DNA from: Spirosoma endophyticum
GTDB lineage: Bacteria > Bacteroidota > Bacteroidia > Cytophagales > Spirosomataceae
NCBI RefSeq assembly: GCF_900112365.1
Contig: NZ_FOLQ01000001.1
Coordinates: forward strand, 558,001 to 622,000
Reading direction: 5' to 3'
DNA: 64,000 nucleotides
In this document: in pieces, positions 17,754 to 24,626 of the stretch
How positions within the stretch are numbered: the first letter of the stretch is position 1
How the letters are laid out: each line of letters opens with the position of its first letter
The notes under the pieces: model-generated
Database searches by the model: none
What the model saw: only the letters and a program-made list of their open reading frames with translations
Told to the model about the DNA's origin: nothing
Translations under genes and position numbers: made by a program

Positions 17754-18770
17754 ATGCTTTACCACATTAAAATCAATGACTATTCCAACACGCCGAAGTA
17801 TCAGCAGATTTATAATTCTATTGTAGAGGGGATTGAAAATCGGGACATTCTTCCGGGCGACAAACTACCGTCTATCCATGAATTATGTGCTGAATTCGAC
17901 GTATCGAAGGGGACGATTGAACGCGCCTATGAACTCTTAAAAGAGAAAGAAATTATCGGGGCGGTTAAAGGAAAAGGCTTTTACATCAACTATACGCAGA
18001 CAGGCAATAACCTTAAAATATTCCTGCTGTTCAACAAGTTAAGTGCACACAAGAAAATCATTTATGATTCTTTTGTTGAGGGGCTTGGCCCCGGTGTTGC
18101 CATTGATTTTTTTATCTACAATAATGACTTCCGACTGTTTCGGGATTTAATTCAGCGCCAGGCCCGCAACCACACGCACTACGTCATTATTGGTCATTTT
18201 TATGAGGGGGGGGAAAAAGCGGACGAGCTTATCAACAGCTTGCCAAAGCACAAATTAGTTATGCTGGATAAGCTGCTGGAGGGCGTAACCGGCAACTACG
18301 CGGCCGTTTTTCAGAATTTTGAGAAAGATCTCTATCAGGCATTAACCGAAGCACTTCCGCTCCTACAGAAATACACAACGTTGAATATGCTTTTCCCGTC
18401 CTATACGTATCACCCAAAGGCGATACTGAATGGATTCTATAAATTCTGCTACGAACATAATTTCATCGCCCGCGTGATTCATAATATTCAGCAGGAGGTG
18501 ATCCAGGCGCAACATGCCTACATCAATCTGATGGAAGAAGATCTGGTGGAGTTGATCAAGCGGATCAAAACAACACCGTATGTGGTTGGTCAGGAGGTTG
18601 GTATTCTGTCGTATAATGAGACGCCCCTGAAGGAATTTCTGCTGGAAGGTATTACCGTGATGTCCACCGATTTTGCCCAGATGGGTCGAACAGCGGCTCA
18701 ATTGGTGCTTAACGCGAGCGCGGAGCACATCGAAAATCCGTTTCAGCTTATTGTAAGAAAATCCCTCTAA
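17754..18770 (+). CDS. GntR-family transcriptional regulator with periplasmic-binding-protein-like sensor domain
   Basis: This protein is 338 residues from the ATG at 17754; an in-frame TTG at 17742 is a weaker alternative. The winged-helix GntR domain (about 1-75) shows TPKYQQIYNSIVEGIENRDI, LPGDKLPSIHELCAEFDVSK and GTIERAYELLKEKEIIGAV. From about residue 80 to the end it looks like the LacI/GalR-type ligand-binding fold of sugar-responsive GntR regulators rather than FCD or UTRA domains. It is transcribed divergently from the cytochrome/DUF1501 block and is the only regulator near it. It may bind the shared motif upstream of 17433 and of susC. The effector is probably a sugar or derivative, by inference. 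A 34-bp palindrome begins directly after its stop codon. Confidence 0.88.
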   Translation: MLYHIKINDYSNTPKYQQIYNSIVEGIENRDILPGDKLPSIHELCAEFDVSKGTIERAYELLKEKEIIGAVKGKGFYINYTQTGNNLKIFLLFNKLSAHKKIIYDSFVEGLGPGVAIDFFIYNNDFRLFRDLIQRQARNHTHYVIIGHFYEGGEKADELINSLPKHKLVMLDKLLEGVTGNYAAVFQNFEKDLYQALTEALPLLQKYTTLNMLFPSYTYHPKAILNGFYKFCYEHNFIARVIHNIQQEVIQAQHAYINLMEEDLVELIKRIKTTPYVVGQEVGILSYNETPLKEFLLEGITVMSTDFAQMGRTAAQLVLNASAEHIENPFQLIVRKSL

Positions 18771-18771
18771 A

Positions 18772-18871
18772 CCGGGATTTATGTGATTTTTCTGACTGAC
18801 TATGAAAAATGCTTTTGAAGAAAGCTATACAAAAAAATCATAGTCGGTCAGAAAAATCACATAAATCCCGG
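18772..18871. terminator. 34-bp inverted repeat after the GntR gene (convergent junction)
   Basis: The arms at 18772-18805 and 18838-18871 are complementary with one mismatch in 34 bp, separated by a 32-nt loop. The element begins 2 bp after the GntR stop codon and lies between convergent genes. A bidirectional terminator is the simplest reading. The arm length far exceeds normal intrinsic terminators. Confidence 0.7.
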
Positions 18872-18893
18872 CGGGGCCGCCCGCGCGGTCGGA

Positions 18894-19937
18894 TTAGTAG
18901 CGCACCACTTTCAAGTGCGAAATACCACCGTCGAAGCGGATAGTCATTTTCTTTTTGGCGGCATCGTAGCCGGGGCTGAGAAACTCACCACCACCCATAT
19001 CCGTAAAGTCGTCTAACTGCTCGATATTCAGCGCTCCATCTTTGGTAACGCGACAACCTACTTCTTTCGGCACGCGCACCGTAACGGAAGCCGCGCCAAC
19101 ATCTAACTTTACGTCTGACTGGTCGGCTTTGGACCCTAATTTCAAATCGAGTTCGGCGGCTCCAGCGGCCAGTTTCAGTGTCTTGACAGCGTAGGCGCTC
19201 AAATCCAGATCGCCCTGTCCCGCGCCCAGCGCCACGTCCATTGTCCAGACGGGTTTCGCATTCAGATGCACATCAACGCGGTTTTCGTAATCACCATCTT
19301 TCAAGTCAATATGATGGTTTTCCTCCTTGGGTTTCAGCTCGATCGTCGGAATATGCGTCGATGGATCGCGATCTACCGACATGGAATAGTTACCAACCGT
19401 TTGCTTCGTATCCGCTTTGATCAATTCACTGGTCGGGTCACTGATGATAAACCGACCGGCTCCACCAGCCAGTTTCAACACGGCTTCGCTGGTATTGGCA
19501 TCCATCGTTTCCGTGAACGTATTGGTGTGCGATTTGACCGTTTCTGAATCCCGGTTTTCACGTTCAGCGCGGTAATCATCTTCATTGTCGTTGTCGCTGT
19601 CATCATCCCCATTGTCCGACGAATGGTCGTCGTCATCATCGTCGTCGTCATGGTTCCAGCGCATATGAAATCCGTCGCGATCCCGGTCACGATTATGGTT
19701 GAAGAAGCCAAACAACGTAGCCGGTACAGCGACGGCCAGCATCACCGTCGTAATAAACGCAGCCGGATTTCCACGCCGTTCCAGAATCAGGTTAACACCG
19801 GCCAGAATCAACAAGACGGGCCACAAATTCACCAGCGAGTGCCAGTCGACATCCAGCCATCCAGCTCGCCGGGCCAGGAATAATACGCCCAGCGTAAGCA
19901 GAAAAATCCCCCAGAACAATCCATTTCTTCGTTGCAT
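18894..19937 (-). CDS. LiaF/DUF4097-type envelope-stress membrane protein
   Basis: This 347-residue protein has an N-terminal pair or trio of membrane helices of the LiaI-LiaF/DUF5668 kind (about 8-80, WGIFLLTLGVLFLARRAGWL and LWPVLLILAGVNLILERRG). A very acidic linker with a run of eight aspartates follows (about 95-125). The C-terminal half is a repetitive beta 'toast-rack'/adhesin-like domain, with LKLAAGAAELDLKLGS, LDVGAASVTVRVPKEVGC and similar strands. LiaF proteins in Firmicutes modulate a stress-sensing kinase; in Bacteroidota the role is not settled. It lies about 100 bp downstream of a PspC gene on the same strand, which supports an envelope-stress context. The Asp run is coded by a GAC/GAT trinucleotide tract near 19627-19650, which could vary in length. 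Confidence 0.82.
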   Translation of the reverse strand: MQRRNGLFWGIFLLTLGVLFLARRAGWLDVDWHSLVNLWPVLLILAGVNLILERRGNPAAFITTVMLAVAVPATLFGFFNHNRDRDRDGFHMRWNHDDDDDDDDHSSDNGDDDSDNDNEDDYRAERENRDSETVKSHTNTFTETMDANTSEAVLKLAGGAGRFIISDPTSELIKADTKQTVGNYSMSVDRDPSTHIPTIELKPKEENHHIDLKDGDYENRVDVHLNAKPVWTMDVALGAGQGDLDLSAYAVKTLKLAAGAAELDLKLGSKADQSDVKLDVGAASVTVRVPKEVGCRVTKDGALNIEQLDDFTDMGGGEFLSPGYDAAKKKMTIRFDGGISHLKVVRY

Positions 19938-19954
19938 GATCTTAGTTTATATAT

Positions 19955-20037
19955 GATGTAGGGTGTAGGGATATATAAGTTCATCGAATGCTGGACCTCA
20001 GCGAAAGCACTATGTCCTATATCCTACACCATACATC
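19955..20037. repeat. Inverted repeat between PspC and LiaF-like genes
   Basis: The left arm 19955-19975 and right arm 20018-20037 pair over about 20 bp with one mismatch and one bulged base. The core is GGTGTAGG/CCTACACC. It sits between two co-directional genes. In composition it resembles the element at 59623-59693 (TATGTCCTATATC-like words). Confidence 0.6.
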
Positions 20038-20039
20038 GC

Positions 20040-20519
20040 TTACAAAGTGCCGTTGTTAGGGTCGTTATTGATATCGTTCTGATTCTGGTCAAATGGCGTT
20101 TTGATCCGATCTCTAAAAATCAGCCACAGGCCAATGGCGATCAACATGAACGGCCACAGATCGCCGAAGTCGATGTCGAAGTAACGGTCAATCAGAAACA
20201 GCACGCCAAGGATAATCAGCACAGCGCCACCGACCAGGCTGCGGTCGGGTGATGCGGGTTTATTGGGGTTGTAGGGATTCATGGAGAAAACAGGGTTTGC
20301 GTAAACGGTTGACTGAAGCGTCGAGCCACTAAAATGACGTACTGGCAAGGCGATCCACAAGATAATGTAAATGATGACAGCCGGAAAATGCGGCAGGAAA
20401 ATTCCAATGACAAAAAGTACGCGAACCAACGCGCGGTCAATTCCAAAATAATCGGCTAAACCAGCACATACGCCCCCTAATTGGGCCTGGTCAGCAATAC
20501 GTTCTAATCGCTTGTTCAT
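20040..20519 (-). CDS. PspC domain-containing protein
   Basis: This 159-residue protein has an N-terminal PspC domain (about 1-65, RIADQAQLGGVCAGLADYFG and VRVLFVIGIFLPHFPAVIIY) with its membrane helix. A central linker follows, then a second DUF5668-like double-helix region (about 95-140, LVGGAVLIILGVLFLIDRYF and LWPFMLIAIGLWLIFRDRI). It ends in an Asn/Asp-rich tail. PspC proteins belong to envelope or phage-shock-type stress responses. Here no PspA or PspB is nearby, but the LiaF-like gene follows on the same strand, so the two probably act together at the cytoplasmic membrane. Its second half is like the first helices of that LiaF-like protein. Confidence 0.88.
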   Translation of the reverse strand: MNKRLERIADQAQLGGVCAGLADYFGIDRALVRVLFVIGIFLPHFPAVIIYIILWIALPVRHFSGSTLQSTVYANPVFSMNPYNPNKPASPDRSLVGGAVLIILGVLFLIDRYFDIDFGDLWPFMLIAIGLWLIFRDRIKTPFDQNQNDINNDPNNGTL

Positions 20520-20662
20520 GGCTTTGATTTGTTTAAAACCGATGTAAACGTACTAGGTATCAGTGTCTGGCGGAAAGAGAATAGGAAGAATGGACGCGCT
20601 TATGGATGGATGTATGTTTTCAATGATAGTAGGTAATGCACAGTACCGGAAAATTAGTCGCT

Positions 20663-20749
20663 AGTCGTCAGTCAATAGTCGTTAGTAGCTAACGATAAGC
20701 CTCAAATTTTCACTTACCCCAGATGACTGACGACTATTGACTGACGACT
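20663..20749. repeat. 24-bp inverted repeat downstream of the TrpF-like gene
   Basis: The arms at 20663-20686 and 20726-20749 are complementary with one mismatch (core AGTCGTCAGTCAATAGTCG). On the minus strand it lies just after the TrpF-like stop codon, before the PspC gene on the same strand. A diverged relative with the same words occurs at 57931-58008. Confidence 0.75.
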
Positions 20750-20751
20750 TT

Positions 20752-21372
20752 TTAATCTTCTTCAATCGCTTCCAGAATATCCATTAGCTCGCCGAATTCT
20801 TTATTGCCGGGCCGTTCCTCATTCCCACCACTCAGCGCGATCCCACGAACGGGTAGTTGGGCCAGTAACTCATGGACGTTAGCCACCGAAACACCCGTTC
20901 CTAGTAAGATTGGATAACGGGCCGACAATCGCTGGAGGGCCGTTTTCAACTCATCATCCAGGTGAATTGGTCCATTGCTTTCGAGCAGCACATAATCGGC
21001 TCCGGTAGAACCAGTCTGCAGCAACGTATCGAGTTGGTCGAGCGTTACCTGCGCTAAATCAGTACGTAGTATAAGCGGTTTACCAAACGTACCAAGGTAG
21101 GGCAACAAAGCGGCTTCGTCTACCTGCAACAGGTCGGGGTGATACGTATCGAGAAGCTGTTCGATCAGTTCAGGATCGGTACTGGCCGTTTCACCGACAA
21201 TCTGAACGCCTGCTACCCAAGCCCGTATTTCATCAAACTTTTTGGGCTCAACATAGTCTGCCGAATCAGCATCCATGGAGAAGCCAAGCATATCAACGCC
21301 CATACCGGCACAATAGCGGGCGTCGCTGAGGTTAGTTACGTTAGAGATTTTAACCAGCGTTTGTAAGGCCAT
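20752..21372 (-). CDS. Phosphoribosylanthranilate isomerase-like protein (TrpF-like, key cysteine missing)
   Basis: This 206-residue TIM-barrel protein is similar to TrpF, which isomerises phosphoribosylanthranilate in tryptophan synthesis. The N-terminus VKISNVTNLSDARYCAGMG aligns with the TrpF KICG(I/L) signature, but the catalytic cysteine position is Ser (KIS). C-terminal phosphate-loop-like segments survive (LLGTGVSVANVHEL, IALSGGNEERPGNKEF). No other trp gene is nearby, and the gene stands alone between a PspC gene and a PadR operon. It is therefore more likely a diverged paralogue than the pathway enzyme. It may have lost activity or changed substrate. The fold call is good; the function is open. 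Confidence 0.75.
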   Translation of the reverse strand: MALQTLVKISNVTNLSDARYCAGMGVDMLGFSMDADSADYVEPKKFDEIRAWVAGVQIVGETASTDPELIEQLLDTYHPDLLQVDEAALLPYLGTFGKPLILRTDLAQVTLDQLDTLLQTGSTGADYVLLESNGPIHLDDELKTALQRLSARYPILLGTGVSVANVHELLAQLPVRGIALSGGNEERPGNKEFGELMDILEAIEED

Positions 21373-21598
21373 GTTGTTAGGTATCAGTTAGCGGTGAACA
21401 GTGATCAGAATGCGGCTGCAAGTTAAAGACCTGCGCGCATTGTATGACTCTATTTACGTTTGTATTGTTCGGCTTCGGACAGCGGATGTACGATTTCGGA
21501 CAATCCATATGGACTCGAATGGCCTTATTTGAGCCAGAGAGCCACCTTTACAAATTGGCAAAGCATTTGTTCTACAAAAGTTAATGTAATTCTTAGCC

Positions 21599-21937
21599 AT
21601 GAAACGAACGTATTTAGGCGAGTTTGAGGAAATCGTACTATTAACCGTTGCCGTCCTGCACGAAAGTGCTTACGGTGTCGCTATCACCGACGAGCTGGAC
21701 CGGCAAACGGGTCGTTCGGTGAGCATTAGTGCGGTTCATGCGGCCTTGCACCGGTTGGAGGAAAAAGGCATGCTCAAATCGGCCATGGGAGAAGCCACCG
21801 CCGAGCGTGGCGGACGTCGCAAGCGGCTATTCACCGTGACGGCACTGGGCAGTCGTGCGCTTCACGACATACGGGCCATGCGCGATCAATTGTGGAGTTC
21901 GATTTCACCGAATGCCTTACCAGCGATTAGTATATGA
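21599..21937 (+). CDS. PadR family transcriptional regulator
   Basis: This 112-residue winged-helix protein is of the PadR family. It has LGEFEEIVLLTVAVLHESAYG at the start, the recognition region VSISAVHAALHRLEEKGMLKS, and the wing ERGGRRKRLFTVTALGSRAL. Its last codons overlap the next gene by 4 bp (ATGA at 21934-21937), so translation of the first permease is coupled to it. PadR genes in front of prefix-domain permeases are common in Cytophagales. The regulator probably represses its own operon and is relieved by an unidentified signal. The 226 bp upstream hold no other gene. Confidence 0.95.
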   Translation: MKRTYLGEFEEIVLLTVAVLHESAYGVAITDELDRQTGRSVSISAVHAALHRLEEKGMLKSAMGEATAERGGRRKRLFTVTALGSRALHDIRAMRDQLWSSISPNALPAISI

Positions 21938-24543
21938 AAAATTCTCGCAACGCTGGACCACCCCGCCTGGCCGACCGGCTGCTCGAATTCTTCTGCGCCC
22001 CTCACTTACTGGAGGAGGTGCAGGGTGATTTGCACGAACGCTACGTTCGGGATGTGACCCGGATGGGCATAGCAAAAGCAAAGCGAACCTACACCTATAA
22101 CGTACTGAGTTTTTTACGACCCTTTGCCCTAAAACGGCGCTCCAGCGAATATCCGCCAATTCCTTTATTCAGTGTCGACATGCTACGTAATTACATCAAA
22201 ATCGCTTGGCGGAACCTCGCTAACAACAAAGCCTTTTCATTCATCAACATAGTGGGGCTTTCTCTTGGTATGGTATGTAGCCTGATCATTTATTTATGGG
22301 TACAGGATGAACGCAAGTATGATAAATTTCACGCGAATGGAGACCGCCTTTACCGGGTCATAGTTAACTCGATAGAGAAGACGGGGGAAATATCGAACAG
22401 TTTTGAGAATTCTCCGGGTGTATTGTCGGGGATACTCAAGAAAGAAATCCCTGAGATCAGCCATGCTGCAACCATAACCTGGGAGAACAAAGACCGAATG
22501 CGTGTAGGCACGAAAGCAACTAACGAGAAGGGCCGCATAGTTGGTGCTGACTTCTTCGAGATGTTTTCGTTTCCGCTCCTGAAGGGTAATCCCCGTACTA
22601 TCTTCGCAGCCCCTAATAGCCTGGTCATTTCTCAACGATTGGCAAACAAATATTTCGGTTTTGCGGACCCAATCGGTAAGCTGATTCGATTGAATGAAAA
22701 AGACGATTACGTAGTCAGCGGGGTATTTGCTACCGTTCCCGCTAACTCCTCAATCAAATTCGATTATGTCCGCTCATTTGAATCATTCGCCAAAAATAAC
22801 CCTTGGATTGTAGACGGATGGAGCGACTTTGGCCCTTCTACGGTTGTGATGCTTCGATCAGATGCTTCCTTAGAAAAAGTCAACGCCAAAATTCGTCGCT
22901 TCCTAACGCAGCATGACAAAACGGTTACGGATAAAACGTTATCCTTGCAGCCTTACCGAGATCAGTATCTGTACTCGCGTTTCGAGAATGGCATTCCGGT
23001 TGGAGGGCGTATTGAGTATGTGCGATTGTTCTCGGTAGTCGCTCTATTCGTGCTGCTGATAGCCTGTATCAACTTCGTCAATTTAGCCACCGCCCGTTCC
23101 GTCAAACGAGCCAAAGAGATTGGCATTAGAAAAGTTGTTGGAGCAGCAAAAGCCTATCTGGTTGGCCAGTTTATGGGCGAATCTTTATTGATGACACTAA
23201 TAGCCGCTTCTCTATCCATTCTCTTATCTTTTTTACTACTTCCTACCTTCAACTCAATCACGGGAAAGACTATCGAAATTCCCCTCGACACTCCTGCCTT
23301 TGTGGGCAAGCTAACGATACTGGTTACGATAACTACTTTGCTGTCAGGTATCTATCCAGCTTTATTTCTCTCCTCATTCAACCCCGTTAATGTGCTTAAA
23401 GGGTCATTCTCAACGAAGCCCGGTATAGCAACATTCCGCAAAGGATTGGTCGTCTTTCAATTTACATTATCGCTTGCGCTGATAATTGGTGCGTTAGTCG
23501 TCTATCAGCAGATGAACTACATTCAAACCAAGAATATTGGTTTGAGTCGAGAAAATGTACTATACATTAAACTGGAAGGAGAGTTAGGGAAAAAATACGA
23601 ATCCTTTAAACAGACGGTGCTTCAATCCAATACGATTGAGCACATAACAACGATCAATACGATTCCGACCGATGTGGGCAATGCGACTAGTGATTTGATC
23701 TGGACGACCAAGAAACCTACCGACAAATTCTCAATCTGGCTCATGGGAGCCTCCTATGACTTTGCTAAAACACTGAATATCAAACTAAAAGAAGGTCGCT
23801 CGTTCTCTCCAGCGTTTCGTACAGATACAGCTGGCTTTCTCCTCAATGAAGTGGCTGCAGAACGAATGCACTTGAAGAATCCAATTGGCCAGCCAATTGA
23901 CTTATGGGGTAAGAAAGGGACGGTGATCGGTCTAATGAAGAATTTTCATATGCAATCGCTGCACAGAACGATTGAGCCGCTCATTGTTTATTTTGAACCA
24001 CAGCCCAGGGGCAATATTGTCGCTCGGATTCAGGCAGGCAAGACACAACAAGCCTTATTGATCTTACAAAAGGCTCACAAAGAAATTAACCCTGCCTATC
24101 CTTTTTCGTACGAATTCGCGGATGATGCCTTTCGGCAGCAGTACAAAAGCGAAACGATTATTCGTGAGTTAGCTACCTGTTTTGCTGTCTTAGCCATTCT
24201 AATTTCTTGCCTGGGATTGTTTGGGTTGGCAGCCTTCACAGCTGAACAACGCACAAAAGAAATAGGCGTCCGTAAAGTCTTGGGGGCCAGTGTTTCCAGT
24301 ATTATTACGCTGCTCTCGACTGATTTTCTAAAACTGGTACTACTTGCCATTGTGATTGCATCTCCTATTGCCTGGTGGATAATGGACAAATGGTTACAGG
24401 ACTTCGCCTACAAAACCGAACTATCATGGTGGATTTTCGCGCTATCGGGTTTACTGGCCGTTGGGATTGCTTTGCTAACGGTCAGTTTCCAGAGTGTGAA
24501 GGCGGCACTGACAAATCCGGTTAAATCGCTACGTTCTGAATAG
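21934..24543 (+). CDS. FtsX/MacB-like ABC transporter permease with N-terminal permease-prefix domain (1 of 3)
   Basis: This 869-residue protein begins with a cytoplasmic permease prefix domain (about 8-75, LLEFFCAPHLLEEVQGDLHE and RYVRDVTRMGIAKAKRTY). A first membrane helix, a MacB-type periplasmic core and two FtsX domains follow. Conserved FtsX segments include RSVKRAKEIGIRKVVGAAKA (about 390) and TAEQRTKEIGVRKVLGASVS near the C-terminus. It ends in NPVKSLRSE. MacB-like permeases act as mechanotransmission machines with a separate ATPase, but no ATP-binding subunit is encoded nearby. Its start overlaps the PadR stop codon. Two paralogues follow in tandem. Confidence 0.94.
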   Translation: MKNSRNAGPPRLADRLLEFFCAPHLLEEVQGDLHERYVRDVTRMGIAKAKRTYTYNVLSFLRPFALKRRSSEYPPIPLFSVDMLRNYIKIAWRNLANNKAFSFINIVGLSLGMVCSLIIYLWVQDERKYDKFHANGDRLYRVIVNSIEKTGEISNSFENSPGVLSGILKKEIPEISHAATITWENKDRMRVGTKATNEKGRIVGADFFEMFSFPLLKGNPRTIFAAPNSLVISQRLANKYFGFADPIGKLIRLNEKDDYVVSGVFATVPANSSIKFDYVRSFESFAKNNPWIVDGWSDFGPSTVVMLRSDASLEKVNAKIRRFLTQHDKTVTDKTLSLQPYRDQYLYSRFENGIPVGGRIEYVRLFSVVALFVLLIACINFVNLATARSVKRAKEIGIRKVVGAAKAYLVGQFMGESLLMTLIAASLSILLSFLLLPTFNSITGKTIEIPLDTPAFVGKLTILVTITTLLSGIYPALFLSSFNPVNVLKGSFSTKPGIATFRKGLVVFQFTLSLALIIGALVVYQQMNYIQTKNIGLSRENVLYIKLEGELGKKYESFKQTVLQSNTIEHITTINTIPTDVGNATSDLIWTTKKPTDKFSIWLMGASYDFAKTLNIKLKEGRSFSPAFRTDTAGFLLNEVAAERMHLKNPIGQPIDLWGKKGTVIGLMKNFHMQSLHRTIEPLIVYFEPQPRGNIVARIQAGKTQQALLILQKAHKEINPAYPFSYEFADDAFRQQYKSETIIRELATCFAVLAILISCLGLFGLAAFTAEQRTKEIGVRKVLGASVSSIITLLSTDFLKLVLLAIVIASPIAWWIMDKWLQDFAYKTELSWWIFALSGLLAVGIALLTVSFQSVKAALTNPVKSLRSE

Positions 24544-24572
24544 CAAGGAGCTTGGCTAGTCTGAAAAAGTCA

Positions 24573-24610
24573 CTGTTCCACGCTCCTAACCCTGTTCCAC
24601 GCTCCTAACC
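24573..24610 (+). repeat. Two perfect 19-bp tandem repeats between permease genes
   Basis: The unit CTGTTCCACGCTCCTAACC occurs twice head to tail (24573-24591 and 24592-24610) in the 83-bp gap between permease genes 1 and 2. No role is evident. It may be a slippage-prone spacer. Confidence 0.75.
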
Positions 24611-24626
24611 CTGCCCCCCATGCCCT

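Noticed and set aside
18772..18871. Possible MITE or insertion sequence remnant after the GntR gene
   Set aside because: The long inverted repeat has no visible target-site duplication or transposase fragment. Similar structures occur at most junctions, so a terminator-like element is more likely.
24573..24610. Start of a CRISPR-like array
   Set aside because: Only two directly adjacent 19-bp units without spacers and no cas gene.
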